64,000 nt of DNA, taken from Phycisphaerales bacterium. Lineage in GTDB: Bacteria; Planctomycetota; Phycisphaerae; UBA1845; Fen-1342. Of the stretch, positions 11,470 through 21,779 are shown piece after piece. Numbering within the stretch: position 1 is the stretch's first letter; each line of letters opens with the position of its first letter. The stretch spans positions 372,001 through 436,000 of the forward strand of contig JADJXS010000001.1 of the NCBI GenBank assembly GCA_016710275.1, given 5' to 3'. The position numbers and the translations under genes are program-made. The notes under the pieces were generated by a model. It worked only from the letters and a program-made list of their open reading frames with translations. It ran no database searches and was not told where the DNA came from.

Positions 11470-12791
11470 GGCCGACCGCCCGAATCGCCGATCAGGCTCC
11501 GCTCGATACCCCGCCATCCGTGTGCGCCGCCGGATCCGCATCGGCGGCCGGCGCGGGAGTCTCCGTCTCTGTTGCGGGAGCCTGCGCCCCGAACCCCGAT
11601 GCCGGCATCGTTCGCGTCATGATCGGCGCCGGGGCCGTTCTCTTTCTCACGATGCTGCCGGTCGCGATGCTGGTGCCGGTGCTCAAGGGGCTGGTGGCGG
11701 ATCGATTTGCGACGACGCCGTTCTGGTCGCATTCCTTCATGTCCGTGAACATGCTCGGCGCTCTGCTCGCGGCGCCGTTGGCGGGGCCGTGGATTGACCG
11801 GGCCGCGCGCCGCCGCCCGATCCTGGTGCTGCTCCTGATCGCCAATGCCGCGACGCTTGTGTGGATGTCGGTCGCGGACAGCTTCTGGATGCTGCTGGCC
11901 GTGCGATTCACCGAGGGGGCGTTTCACATCCTGGCCGTGACGACGCTGATGGCGATTGCGGCCGACTGGGCGCCGCCGGCGCGACGCGGCCGATTCATGG
12001 GCATGATCGGCGCCGCGCTGATCTTCGGCACCGCCAGCGGCTCGCCGCTGGGCGGGGTCGTCGGGCGCAGCAACCCGGGCATGGTTCTGTGGGTGGGTGC
12101 GGGGCTGGCGCTGGCGGCGGCCGCGGTGGCGCTGTGCGTCATCCGCGATCCCGCGGAACGCAGACCGGCGCCGTTGCGCTCGGTTCGCGCCCTGCTGCGC
12201 CATCATCCGCCCTTGTGGGTGCCGCTGGCCTATGCCTTCATCGACCGCTTCTGCGTCGGCGTGATCGTGTCGAGCTTCGTGCTCTATCTCGGCGACGTGG
12301 CGCAGATTACGAGGCCGCAGGTCGGCGGGTTGCTGGCCTTGTTCCTGTTCCCATTCGCATTGCTGTGCTACCCGGCCGGCCGGCTGGCCGACCGCATTGG
12401 CCGCGTGATTCCGATGTGCGTCGGGAGCGTGCTGTTCGGCGTGGTGTATGCCCTGTACGGCGTCGTGTCGCCGGCCGGGCTGTGGGGGCTGATGCTGGCG
12501 TCGGGCGTGCTCAGCGCGCTGATGTTTGCGCCGAATCTCGCCCTGTGCGCCGATCTGACGCCTCCTGCGCAGCGCGCCAGCGCCTACGCAGGCTTCAATT
12601 TCGCCGGCTCGCTGGGGTTTCTGTGCGGCCCGCTGGCGGGCGGCGTGCTGCTGTCGGCGATCGGGAATTCAATGCCGAAGGCCCAGGCGTATGCCTGGAC
12701 GTTTGCCGCGGCCGGCTCGACGGAAGTGCTGTGCGCGTTGTTGACGCTGCCGTGGCTGCTGCGAATGCGGCGGCTGGGACTGGTGCGTTGA
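11466..12791 (+). CDS. Major facilitator superfamily transporter
   Basis: 441 residues from the GTG at 11466 (GTGA overlap with the ABM gene); a start at the ATG 11619 directly before the first helix is also possible. About 12 hydrophobic segments; the loop between helices 2 and 3 reads GPWIDRAARRRP and its second-half counterpart GRLADRIGR, both matching the MFS signature D-R-x-G-R-R/K. Drug or metabolite efflux type is likely from the layout, but the substrate cannot be read. Coupled with the ABM gene. Confidence 0.85.
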   Translation: MRPTARIADQAPLDTPPSVCAAGSASAAGAGVSVSVAGACAPNPDAGIVRVMIGAGAVLFLTMLPVAMLVPVLKGLVADRFATTPFWSHSFMSVNMLGALLAAPLAGPWIDRAARRRPILVLLLIANAATLVWMSVADSFWMLLAVRFTEGAFHILAVTTLMAIAADWAPPARRGRFMGMIGAALIFGTASGSPLGGVVGRSNPGMVLWVGAGLALAAAAVALCVIRDPAERRPAPLRSVRALLRHHPPLWVPLAYAFIDRFCVGVIVSSFVLYLGDVAQITRPQVGGLLALFLFPFALLCYPAGRLADRIGRVIPMCVGSVLFGVVYALYGVVSPAGLWGLMLASGVLSALMFAPNLALCADLTPPAQRASAYAGFNFAGSLGFLCGPLAGGVLLSAIGNSMPKAQAYAWTFAAAGSTEVLCALLTLPWLLRMRRLGLVR

Positions 12792-12830
12792 CCGCCGGTG
12801 CGCCCGAAGCGCCGAACGCGCCGCGGCGAA

Positions 12831-13724
12831 TCAGATCGCGGAGTTGGTGTTCGTGTTGCTGTTCGAGTTCGAATTGCTGTTTGAATTCGAGTTCGAGTTG
12901 CTGTTCGTATTCGCGTTCGTGTTGGTCTCTTCTTCCTGCGGGATCAGCAACGGGCGGAATGCATCCTTCACCAGGTCGATGAAATCCTGCGTGGTCAGGG
13001 CCGCCGTCGCCGCGAGGAAGGAGGTCTGAAGCACGGCGTCGAGCCAGCGCACCCGGAACTTGCGCTCTGGTGCCGTCGGGGTGGGCGTCGTCGTCTGGGA
13101 GCGCGCCTCGGGCTTCTGAAGCCGGGCGATTGCACCGCCGTCGCTCGTGGCCGTCGGCGTTTTCACTTCGCCGCTCGCGCCGGTGATCGCCTTCTGCGTG
13201 CCGACGCCCGCACCTGCGCCGCCAGTCGGGCTGAGCGCGATCAGGTCGGCCAGGGTGTAGCCGCCGCCGGTGCCCGTCGTGGCGCCGGTTGTCGCACCGG
13301 TCGCGCCGCCGAGCGAACCCAGCAGCGAGCCAAGCCCGCCGCTGCTGCCGCCGGCCAGGTTCAGAAACGGACTCACCGCACCAATCAGCGAGTTCAATGT
13401 GCCGTTCAGAGTCGAATTCGATCCGCCGCTGTTCGAGCCGCCGACGCCGGCCGCCGCGGCCGCCTGCGCCGCCGTCTCACCCGAGCCTGTGCGGTACGCT
13501 GTGATCCGCTGCCCGATCAACCCGGTGTGACGGCTGATCGCATTCCGAACCCACGTCCCCGGAGAACGCGCCCGCACGGCGCCGCCGCGCGCGTTCTCAT
13601 TCGCGGCATTCTCAGACAGGGTCGGAGTGGTCGTCGTCGTCGTGCCTGTCGAAGTGGTAGACTGCGCCGCGGCCATCGCCGATAGCGCCGACATCGCCAC
13701 AACCGCCGCGAGAATGCGAACCAT
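12831..13724 (-). CDS. Secreted low-complexity protein with Asn/Thr/Ser tail
   Basis: 297 residues from the ATG at 13724. A signal peptide (MVRILAAVVAMSALSAMAAAQS) is followed by Ser/Thr/Gly-rich sequence, a Gly-rich middle (GGSSGGLGSLLGSLGG), a Pro/Thr-rich linker, a short folded-looking block (RVRWLDAVLQTSFLAATAAL, DFIDLVKDAF) and a C-terminal run of alternating Asn-Ser and Asn-Thr pairs. The run is encoded by a hexanucleotide-type repeat. No family recognised. It may be a surface or matrix protein. Divergent from the next gene. Confidence 0.65.
   Translation of the reverse strand: MVRILAAVVAMSALSAMAAAQSTTSTGTTTTTTPTLSENAANENARGGAVRARSPGTWVRNAISRHTGLIGQRITAYRTGSGETAAQAAAAAGVGGSNSGGSNSTLNGTLNSLIGAVSPFLNLAGGSSGGLGSLLGSLGGATGATTGATTGTGGGYTLADLIALSPTGGAGAGVGTQKAITGASGEVKTPTATSDGGAIARLQKPEARSQTTTPTPTAPERKFRVRWLDAVLQTSFLAATAALTTQDFIDLVKDAFRPLLIPQEEETNTNANTNSNSNSNSNSNSNSNSNTNTNSAI
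12838..12930. repeat. Hexanucleotide-type repeat encoding (Asn-Ser/Thr)n
   Basis: About 90 bp of degenerate GTTCGA/ATTGCT-type 6-bp units within the coding sequence. The unit length is a multiple of three, so copy changes keep the frame. Confidence 0.8.
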
Positions 13725-14892
13725 GCGACCCGTCCTTTCGAAGGCCAATTCGGCCGACCGCCCGACATTATACGCGGACGACAACCGCCCGGTCGCATGC
13801 GTTTGCCGCGGCCGCGGCCCAATTCGTGATCCAGACGGCCGGCCCCGCACCATCGCAACCATCGGCCACACGCTGTTACTCGTAGTTATCGGGCTTTCTG
13901 CCGCCGCCGGTTGCGAGCGAAAGCCGCCCCCGGCGCCTCAGGCCCGCCTCGGCCACCACGCCCACATCGCCTTCATCGGCCGGCCGGCCGGCTCGCCGCA
14001 GGGTGCAGCGCTCGAACTGGCGGTTCGTGCTTTCGCCGATCGGCGACCGCTGCCGCTTGTGCGGTTCTCGCGCCCCACGTCGGATGAGCCTGCCGCGATC
14101 GGCGCGGCGATCGACAAAGCGCTGTCATCCGAACCGGCGGCGATGGTGCTGGCCATGCCGCCGAATGGGCTGACCGTCGAGGACGCGGCGCGGCTGCGCC
14201 GATTGAGCGGGCCGCTGGTCGTGATCGGTGCACTCCCTGCCGACGTGCAGGCGAGCGGCAGCGTGGACGTGGACTGGGCCGAGGGAGCGGCGCTGCTGGC
14301 AGGGGCGCTGCCGCAGGTCGCACCCGATGCGCGCTCGGCGCTGCTGCTGCACGATCGCGGCGTCAATGAGGCGAGCGCCGGCCGGTATGAGCGGTTCGTG
14401 GAGCGGTTGCGGGTCCGGGCCGGCCTGCGGCTGCTCGACCAGCGCGAGTGGCGCGCAGCGGGACCACCCGCCGCGGACCTGTTGTCCGAGATGCTGGGCG
14501 TGTTTCCCCATGCGGGCGTGATTGCCGTGATTGCGGGCGAGCCGTGTGAGCCGATCGCGCGACGCGGCGAAGCAGGCAAACCGCCGGCTCATGGGCGGCT
14601 GGTGCTTCTTGGCGCCCATCCGCGGCGATGGAAACACCTGCGGGATGAGTCCGTTCTCGCGCTGGTCGGCGCCATCGAGCCGCGGCTGGCGCTCGATGCG
14701 CTCGAATTGTCGATCGACCTGTGCAACGGGCGGGCGGCCGGCGTGCGGCAACTGATTCCGTGCGAGCTGGTCACGCGCGGCACGCTGGACGACTTCGCGA
14801 GGCGCTACGCGGCGGCGGCCGGTGTGCAGCCGGCGGAGCTGGAAGCGATGGCGGAATCGGCATCTGCCGACGCGGAACACGCGGCGCCGTAG
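13723..14892 (+). CDS. Putative periplasmic-binding-type lipoprotein
   Basis: The signal-like stretch TIATIGHTLLLVVIGLSAAAGC ends in a lipobox Cys. The mature part has HIAFIGRPAGSPQGAALELAVRAF, a cluster AAMVLAMPPNGLTVEDAARL, then GPLVVIGALP and DWAEGAALLAGAL. This order resembles the LacI/RbsB-type sugar-binding fold, and I infer a solute-binding or sensor role. The start is unclear: the last in-frame ATG is at 13723, on top of the divergent gene's start, and there is no ATG, GTG or TTG between it and the signal peptide. An ATT at 13822 or CTG inside the signal region are rare-codon alternatives. Confidence 0.6.
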   Translation: MRPVLSKANSADRPTLYADDNRPVACVCRGRGPIRDPDGRPRTIATIGHTLLLVVIGLSAAAGCERKPPPAPQARLGHHAHIAFIGRPAGSPQGAALELAVRAFADRRPLPLVRFSRPTSDEPAAIGAAIDKALSSEPAAMVLAMPPNGLTVEDAARLRRLSGPLVVIGALPADVQASGSVDVDWAEGAALLAGALPQVAPDARSALLLHDRGVNEASAGRYERFVERLRVRAGLRLLDQREWRAAGPPAADLLSEMLGVFPHAGVIAVIAGEPCEPIARRGEAGKPPAHGRLVLLGAHPRRWKHLRDESVLALVGAIEPRLALDALELSIDLCNGRAAGVRQLIPCELVTRGTLDDFARRYAAAAGVQPAELEAMAESASADAEHAAP

Positions 14893-14926
14893 CAGCGTTC
14901 TCGCCGGCGCAGCGCGGAGCTTGAAG

Positions 14927-17900
14927 CTACTCGTCGCAGCCCAGCTCCAGCAGGCAGGCGACGAACGGATCCACGTCGAAATTGGTCAGCGCCCCGTCGG
15001 CGTCAAAGTCCGCGCGGCGCGGGTCGCAGCGCGGGAAATCGGCCGCATATTGCGCCGGATCGACCAGCGCCAGCACGAACGCGGCGATGTCGAAGTTGGT
15101 CAGCGCCCCGTCGCAGTCCACGTCGCCCGACACGGGCGGCAGCGGCGTCGCAAGAACTCGCACGTTGTCGATGAACCAGTCATCCACCGGCCCGACCTCA
15201 TTCGCATGGCTCGCGATGCGCAGGCGGAAGGCCGGATGGAGCGCATCCGACGGCAGTGAATGCGTCGCCGCCGCGAAGGTCGTCATGTCCGCGCCGGCGC
15301 CGGGGTGGCGGGCCAGCTCGCGCCACACGCCATCATCGGCATGGTAGTAAATCACCAGGTCGTCGCCCGGATCGGGGCTTTCCCCTCCTCCGCGGCGTTG
15401 CCAGTGATACTCAACCGTCGCACCGGCCGCGGCCCGCAGGTTCACCATCCGCGTGGTCAGCACGTCGCCGCCGCGCGGGTCGCCGTTGAGCCGCGCCGAA
15501 AAGGGCGGCGAAGGCGGGCCGATTCCCAGCCCGTCGATGGTCGCGCCGCCGGAGGCGGCCCAGCGGGCGGTGTCGAAGTCGGTGGCCTCGAAGTCGTCAT
15601 GGAAGGGTGGATCAATCGGCGTTTGCAGCAGCAGCGTGACACGCGCGACGTTCGAATCGCCGCCGTCCGGGGGATTGCCGCCGTCATGGGCGACGAAGGT
15701 GAACTCCACCCCCGCTTCGGCGGCCGATTGCGCGAAATACCGCACCGTGTCGTCTCCCGGCGCGAGCGGATAGGGGACATTGGCCGCCGTGATCGGCTGA
15801 TCGTCGGCGTCGTTTCGCAGATCGCCGGGCGGCGCCTGAACGATCCGCAGCGCGAGCGGCCCAGCGCCGTCGTCGCTGGCGGGCAGTCGGACGCGCACAG
15901 CCGTCTGAGTGGGCGCTTCGCGTCGCAGGTCAGATGCCGCCGGCGGTCGAGCGCCGCCGCAGAGCGGATAGGCCGACATGTCCGACTCGGCGAAATCCGC
16001 CGGTCGACCGCCGCCGCGCGACAGGCCCGTCAGCCCGTCGAAGACGCCCACCTCCAGCCAGCTCAGCCGGATGCGCCCGTCGAAGTACATCTCGATCTGA
16101 AACGTGCTGTCGGAAGAATCGGCGAAATCCGGCACGTCGTCCCAGGTGACGGCGATGCGGTCCGACAGCTCGCGCCACGACACGGCGCCGCCCAGCGCCG
16201 GATCAAAATTGTCCCAAAGCCCGGCGATCGACGGGCGCGCGAAATGGGCAAACGTGGACTCGCGCGGCTCGGCATCCGGTCCGTCCAATGTGATCGTGCC
16301 GTTCGCGTTCACCCAGAAGGCCTCGTAGGCGATTCCGTACAACAGCACGGACCGACCCGATGCGGGCGACAGCATCACGCTTCCGTCGTTCGCCAACGTC
16401 AGCGGCGTCCCGCCGGCCGGGCTGGTCGGCAGCGCGCCGATCGTGGAGCGGCAGGCGCGATAGGTGTTGGACGACCCATCGGGCGAAAACAGCACGGAGC
16501 GTCCGCCCAGGTCGTTGTCATCTGACTGGAATATCTCGGTGAAATAATCAACCGGAGCGCTGGTGCGCAGCGAGAAGCAGCCGCCTCCCGCCGGCAGCCC
16601 TGTGGTGCCGTTGCCGGCCGCGTCCGTAGCATGAACCCGGAATTGATAGGTCGTGTCCGCCGACAGGCCCGTCACGAACACGCGATGCGCCGTCACCAGC
16701 CCCGCTTCGCGGCCCAGCACCGCCACTGAACCGCAAGTCAGCCCCAACGTGGCCAACCCATTGGCCGGCTCGGACGTTTCGAAGCGGATTTCGGCGGCGG
16801 TCGCTGTGACCTGCTCCACGCGGACGTTCGAGATGGCCGGATCCAACAGATCGATGGCGACCGTCCGGACGCGCGGGATGTTCAATCCCCCCGCGCCGTC
16901 ATCGGCGTCGACGTAAGTGATCGTCACGAGGTCGCTGACCCCGACCAGGATCGCCCCCGGCGCCGGCTCCGTGGTCGGCAGAGCAGCGCCACGGAACACG
17001 CCCGTATTGGCGCCGGTTTCCGAGAGCGTCAGCGCCACGCCGACCGGATCGGCGAGGCTGGCCACCTGCACGGTCACTTCATCAACTGCCAGTGCGCTGC
17101 TGTTCAGATCGCAGTCGGTCACCTCGATCGTGATAATCCCGTCATCGCCGAGAATCGCCGGGCTGGTCCACATCGCGCCCTTTGAGGTGCAGCGCGCCGC
17201 CGCCGGTGTGGCCACCAGCGCGAAGCGCTGCGGCCCGATCGGCACCGACGTACCGGTCACCGTCACGTTGTACAGCCCAGCCGCCGGCACATCGATCCGC
17301 ACCTGCTTGAGATTGTTGCGCGTGTCGGGGACGTTTCGCACCGCGGGCGCGGCGGGCGCGGCGGGGTTCAGCGTCCACGGGTGATGCGTACTGCCGCCCG
17401 GCCCGGTGATCAGCAGGTCGAGCCGGTTCACCAGCGCCGGCGAAACGTTCGGCGTCCCCGGCGGATCATCCCACGCCAGCGTCACCGAAAGCGGCGCACC
17501 GCCGATGCTCGCGATCGTCGTTGACCAGACCTGCCCCGATCCGACCTCGCCCTGATGCAGCCGCCGCTCCCGCAACACGGCCAACGCCGGCGTCAGCCGC
17601 ACCGAGCCATACCCGAAGCGATAGTCCGGCCCCGGCTCCCCGAGATCGACCGCCGTGTGCGCCAACAGCGCCTTGAACGCCGCCCCGTCCGGCGTCGGCG
17701 CGTCCGGCTCGATCCGCCGATGCTCCTGGATCAGCAGCGCGATCATCCCGGCCACCGTCGGCGCCGACATTGACGTGCCGCAGCGCACGCCGTACCCGCC
17801 GTTGACGCTCGCGGAGGTAACGCCCAGGTCGCCGAAGGTCTGGCAGCCCGGCGCGACGAAATCGGGCTTGAGCCGCCCGTCGTCACACGGCCCCCACGAA

Positions 17901-19282
17901 CTGAAGGTCGTCATCGAGTCATCGTCCACGTGCACCGCGCCGACGACCAGCGGGTTCTTCGAACCCGCGGGAGGCGCGATGCTGTAGTAGTCGCCAAAAC
18001 CCTCGACGTCGCAGCGGCTGGCCTGCCGCTCATTCCCGCCGGCCCACACCATCGGCAGCCGCCGCCCGAATCCGCCCGCGGCGATGCCGTCGATCAACTG
18101 GTCGGTGATCCCGTAGTCGCCCTGGATCGAGCAGGGATAGAAATTCGTCTCGATGTTGCTGCCGATCGAGTTGTTCGCGACGTCGGGCGAATACTGCGGG
18201 TGCGCCAGCGCCGCCGTGTAGTCGGCCTCCACGTCGCCGGGATTGGTGTACAGCAGCACCCCCGCACTCGGATCAAACTCGTACCCACCGGAGAGGATCG
18301 TCGCAGCCGGCGCCATGCCGCGCTGCACGCCGAAGGAGGCCGAGCCGTCGCCGGCGGCCGTGCCCGCCACGTGCGTCGCGTGGTCCAGCACACCGGACGA
18401 ATCCAGCGCGATCAGCCGGCCCGCGAAATCGGGATGCGCCGGCTGCGCCCGTCCGACGTCGTAGACGAACGCCACCACCCCCGCGCCGTCCAGCGCGCTG
18501 GGGGCGACCTGCGCCGCGTCCGCCTGCACGCGCCCGCGATTTTCCGCGTTAAGCGCCGTCAGCGCCGGCAGCGGCGGTTCGACCCACTGCACCCGATCAT
18601 CCGCCACCACCTTCGACACCGCCGACGCAGGAAGGTGCAGCACCAGCGTCGGGATCAACTCCAGCGCGCTAACCACCTCGGCCCCCGCGGCGGCGGCGGC
18701 GATGAAGCGCTCCGCCGGGGTCACGTCGGCATGAAACAGCACGAGCAGTGCTACCCGCGGATCCGCGCCCGGCGCGATCACGGCATGAGTCGGAAAGTCT
18801 GCCGCCGCGATCGAAGGATGCTGCTTGCGCTGCACGTCGATCGGCCCGAGGTATGCGAGGGCGGCGACAGACGCGCGCGGATCCGCGGCCCGATCGAGAC
18901 ACACAAACGCCGCCCGCCCGCCCAGCGGCGCGCCGATCTGCAATCCCGGCGCACCGGCAACCGGCGCCGCGCCCCGCAATTCGCCGATGGCATGGTCCCG
19001 TCGAAACACGGCCACGGCGTGACGTCCGCGCAGCGCGGCTGCCGCCTCCATCAGGACCGTCTCCGACATCTCCTCAAGCCGCTGCGTTCCCCCGCTGCGC
19101 CACTCCACGACGGCCGCCACATTCGTCGACCGCCCAGCCGTTGCGTCCGGCGTGGCGGGCCGGCCGCCGTTCTGTAATCGCTCGGGTGGGTCTGAGGCGC
19201 GCACGATGGGCGCGGCGGGGGCGAGCAGCAGCAACGCCGCCGACGCGCCCGCGAGGGCGGTTCGGCGGATCGAACGCGGCAT
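14927..19282 (-). CDS. Large secreted subtilisin-like (S8) protease with dockerin-like C-terminus
   Basis: 1451 residues. Signal peptide ends near APIVRA. Catalytic triad: Asp275 (VYDVG), His301 (HATHVAGT) and Ser504 (GTSMSAP, codon 17771-17773); the oxyanion Asn lies in ANNSIGSN. A pro-region and an N-terminal domain precede the core. After the protease come a P-domain-like jelly roll, a DUF/fibronectin-type segment with AEIRFETSEPANGLATLGL, a nidogen-like stretch (WRELSDRIAVTWDDV), and a lectin-like block. The last 65 residues have two D-x-D-G-x-L-T-N-F-D repeats, the dockerin-like pattern common at C-termini of secreted planctomycete proteins. Probable role is extracellular protein degradation. 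Confidence 0.9.
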   Translation of the reverse strand: MPRSIRRTALAGASAALLLLAPAAPIVRASDPPERLQNGGRPATPDATAGRSTNVAAVVEWRSGGTQRLEEMSETVLMEAAAALRGRHAVAVFRRDHAIGELRGAAPVAGAPGLQIGAPLGGRAAFVCLDRAADPRASVAALAYLGPIDVQRKQHPSIAAADFPTHAVIAPGADPRVALLVLFHADVTPAERFIAAAAAGAEVVSALELIPTLVLHLPASAVSKVVADDRVQWVEPPLPALTALNAENRGRVQADAAQVAPSALDGAGVVAFVYDVGRAQPAHPDFAGRLIALDSSGVLDHATHVAGTAAGDGSASFGVQRGMAPAATILSGGYEFDPSAGVLLYTNPGDVEADYTAALAHPQYSPDVANNSIGSNIETNFYPCSIQGDYGITDQLIDGIAAGGFGRRLPMVWAGGNERQASRCDVEGFGDYYSIAPPAGSKNPLVVGAVHVDDDSMTTFSSWGPCDDGRLKPDFVAPGCQTFGDLGVTSASVNGGYGVRCGTSMSAPTVAGMIALLIQEHRRIEPDAPTPDGAAFKALLAHTAVDLGEPGPDYRFGYGSVRLTPALAVLRERRLHQGEVGSGQVWSTTIASIGGAPLSVTLAWDDPPGTPNVSPALVNRLDLLITGPGGSTHHPWTLNPAAPAAPAVRNVPDTRNNLKQVRIDVPAAGLYNVTVTGTSVPIGPQRFALVATPAAARCTSKGAMWTSPAILGDDGIITIEVTDCDLNSSALAVDEVTVQVASLADPVGVALTLSETGANTGVFRGAALPTTEPAPGAILVGVSDLVTITYVDADDGAGGLNIPRVRTVAIDLLDPAISNVRVEQVTATAAEIRFETSEPANGLATLGLTCGSVAVLGREAGLVTAHRVFVTGLSADTTYQFRVHATDAAGNGTTGLPAGGGCFSLRTSAPVDYFTEIFQSDDNDLGGRSVLFSPDGSSNTYRACRSTIGALPTSPAGGTPLTLANDGSVMLSPASGRSVLLYGIAYEAFWVNANGTITLDGPDAEPRESTFAHFARPSIAGLWDNFDPALGGAVSWRELSDRIAVTWDDVPDFADSSDSTFQIEMYFDGRIRLSWLEVGVFDGLTGLSRGGGRPADFAESDMSAYPLCGGARPPAASDLRREAPTQTAVRVRLPASDDGAGPLALRIVQAPPGDLRNDADDQPITAANVPYPLAPGDDTVRYFAQSAAEAGVEFTFVAHDGGNPPDGGDSNVARVTLLLQTPIDPPFHDDFEATDFDTARWAASGGATIDGLGIGPPSPPFSARLNGDPRGGDVLTTRMVNLRAAAGATVEYHWQRRGGGESPDPGDDLVIYYHADDGVWRELARHPGAGADMTTFAAATHSLPSDALHPAFRLRIASHANEVGPVDDWFIDNVRVLATPLPPVSGDVDCDGALTNFDIAAFVLALVDPAQYAADFPRCDPRRADFDADGALTNFDVDPFVACLLELGCDE

Positions 19283-19415
19283 GATTGAGCCTCAATCCCA
19301 TCCGGCCGCCCGCGCCGCCGGGAGCCTGGCTCCCGCGGACCGGCGGCTGCTTCAACCCGAACCGCCGCACCGGAGCGCCTTGGGCGCGCCCGGCCGGCCA
19401 TCCCGCGGCGGCGCG

Positions 19416-21779
19416 TCAGTTCTGCGCCGGATCGCGAATGATGAATCGCCCCGGGGCGACCGACCGGCTGTCGGGGGTCGTAGCGCCGTCGTGCTGGACG
19501 TACGCAAAGACGAAATAGGTGCCGGGTGCGAGCGATGCCGGAATCTGCACGCTGAAGGTGTCCTGCACGCCGTCGGGCGAGGCCGGCCGATCGGCGAGAA
19601 TCTCAAGCTCCGCCGCGCCCGTCTCCGTACCCTCGTCCGGGTTGGGGTCGTCGTCGATGACCAGCCGGATCTTGGACGTGCCGATCGGGTCGTCGTCGCG
19701 CCAGCGGATCGTCTGGAACTGCCCGGCGGTGACGGTGACGTTGGTGGCCGGCTCGATCAGCGAGATCACCGGCACGCCGGTCAGCCCGAAGAATTGAAAC
19801 GTCTTCTTCGCGCCGCGATCATAAATCATCGCGTGTCCGTCGCGCGCCGCGGGTCGGATCGAGGGCTTTTCGAGCGTCCACTCACTGCCATCCCAGGTCC
19901 ACGTCTCGCCGTTGGCGGCCAGTTCAGCGACCCCACCGAAGAGCACGATCTTCTTCTGCTCCGCGTCAAAGCTCATCGCGTGGCGGGCGCGCAGGCTGGG
20001 CACCAGTAGCGGCTGACGGCGGGTCCAGGTGTCGCCGTCATATTCCCAGGTCTCCTGATCCAGGCCGGCCTCCGTCGCGCCGCCGAACAGGATCATCACC
20101 TGCCGCTCCTCGTCATAGGCCATGGCGGAGATGTAGCGGGCGGGCGGCGAGGCGAAAGGCATGATCTGCCGCCAATCCAGGCCGTCCCACTCCCAGGTGT
20201 CATCCAGGATCGAAACGTCATTGGTGCCGCCGAACAGCACCGTCACGCCGCGATCCACGTCATACGCAACCGCCGCTCCGTAGCGCGGCGATGGAGCCGT
20301 CGTCAGCACCCGCTCGCTCCACTCGCTGCCGTCGAAGACCCACATGTCGTTCATGACGGTGGTGCCGTCATAGCCGCCGAAGACGATCGTCTCGTCCACG
20401 CCGGAGTCATAGGCCATCGCGTGGTCGAAGCGCGCCGGCGGCGACGTGGTCGGATTGATGCGCTGCCAGTTGGCCCGGTCAAATACCCATGTCTCGTTGG
20501 TCGGCGTGCCGGCGTCGCTCTGCCCGCCGAACACGACCGCCTTCTGCCGCACCACGTCATACACGGCGCGCGTGTCGCGCCGCGGCGACGGGTTGTCGGT
20601 CGGCTCCAGCAGCGACCATTCGTTCGTGCCGCGCTCCCAGGTCTGGCGGCTGTCCAAGCGCAACGCGCTCGAGCGGCGGGTGACGGAGTGCGTGCCCGCG
20701 ATCGTCTGCGGTGCGCCGCTGCCGCGGTTGATCACCACCAGCAGCGTGTAAATCCCGTCCGGTACGAAATTGCCGGCCGTGTCCCGGCCGTCCCAATTGA
20801 ACGTGTCCTTCTTCGTGCCGGCGCGGATGAAGCGCTGCGAGAGAATCGTGATTTCGTTGCCGTTCTGATGATTGTCGTCGCTGTCGATTTTCAGATCCAG
20901 CAGAACGTCCGACGAGTCATTGATCCCGAATTCGATCGGGAAAATCGGCTGAAAAATCGCAAACTCGGTCGGCACGTCAGGCTTGAGGACGCCGGCTGTC
21001 ACGTTCTCCTCCGGCTCCGTCGGCGTCGGGACAATCACCCGCGCCAGCCCATCGGCCGTCACCAGCGGATTGAATTTGTCCTCGATCAGCGCGAAGATCC
21101 GGTAGGTGCCCTCGGGCACCTTGTCGCCCTCCACGTCCTCGCCGTTCCACTCCAGCGTGTCGCGCAACTCGTCGCGAACCAGCGCCTTTTGCAGAATGAA
21201 AATCTCGTTGCCGCTGCCATGATCCAGATCGGGATCCAGCCCGATGCGGATCGTGCCGTCGCCCTCGGGGTCGTTCACCGTCCAGCGGATCGTGATCGTT
21301 GCCTCACCCGACGCCGGCAGCGTGGTGTCCTCCGTCGGGGCCGTGAAGACCAGCGTCGGCGGACCATCCACCCGGATACGGCCGGCCGCGTTGGCCGTCC
21401 GGTTGCGGTCGGCGGCGCGCAGCGTTCCGCGGATCGAATATTGCGCCGGCGGAAACGTCGCCGTGTCCCAGTTGACCGTGATCGATCGGCCCACGCCGCT
21501 GATCTCGACATCCGCCGCCAGGATGCTCTGCTCCAGGTTCGTGCGGTTCTCGACGAAAATCGTCGCCAGGCCCGGCTGATCCGTGCGGTTGGTGGCCAGA
21601 AACTCCACCGCCACCACATCCCCCGTTGCGACCGTCCGATCGGTGGCCGGCCGCACGAACGTCAGGTCCACCGTGGTGGCCGCATTCGAAATCCGGTCCG
21701 GCGTCTCGACCGGCGTCAGGCAGGTCGCGCCGAGCACCGGCAGCATCAGCAGGCAGAGCAATACCGACTTTCTCAACAT
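19416..21779 (-). CDS. Kelch-repeat lipoprotein
   Basis: 787 residues. Lipobox LPVLGATC at the N-terminus. The first 380 residues contain three repeated extracellular Ig-like modules (each with a nearly identical DSDDNHQNGNEI- or DPDLDHGSGNEI-type turn and an LEWNGEDVEG or FNWDGRDTAG turn). The middle holds about six kelch motifs of the form FGG...W.FD...W, consistent with a beta-propeller. The C-terminus returns to the Ig-like module. This is a surface-anchored binding protein by architecture; no enzymatic motif is seen. Kelch proteins with FlgD-Ig-like modules occur in Planctomycetes. Confidence 0.85.
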   Translation of the reverse strand: MLRKSVLLCLLMLPVLGATCLTPVETPDRISNAATTVDLTFVRPATDRTVATGDVVAVEFLATNRTDQPGLATIFVENRTNLEQSILAADVEISGVGRSITVNWDTATFPPAQYSIRGTLRAADRNRTANAAGRIRVDGPPTLVFTAPTEDTTLPASGEATITIRWTVNDPEGDGTIRIGLDPDLDHGSGNEIFILQKALVRDELRDTLEWNGEDVEGDKVPEGTYRIFALIEDKFNPLVTADGLARVIVPTPTEPEENVTAGVLKPDVPTEFAIFQPIFPIEFGINDSSDVLLDLKIDSDDNHQNGNEITILSQRFIRAGTKKDTFNWDGRDTAGNFVPDGIYTLLVVINRGSGAPQTIAGTHSVTRRSSALRLDSRQTWERGTNEWSLLEPTDNPSPRRDTRAVYDVVRQKAVVFGGQSDAGTPTNETWVFDRANWQRINPTTSPPARFDHAMAYDSGVDETIVFGGYDGTTVMNDMWVFDGSEWSERVLTTAPSPRYGAAVAYDVDRGVTVLFGGTNDVSILDDTWEWDGLDWRQIMPFASPPARYISAMAYDEERQVMILFGGATEAGLDQETWEYDGDTWTRRQPLLVPSLRARHAMSFDAEQKKIVLFGGVAELAANGETWTWDGSEWTLEKPSIRPAARDGHAMIYDRGAKKTFQFFGLTGVPVISLIEPATNVTVTAGQFQTIRWRDDDPIGTSKIRLVIDDDPNPDEGTETGAAELEILADRPASPDGVQDTFSVQIPASLAPGTYFVFAYVQHDGATTPDSRSVAPGRFIIRDPAQN

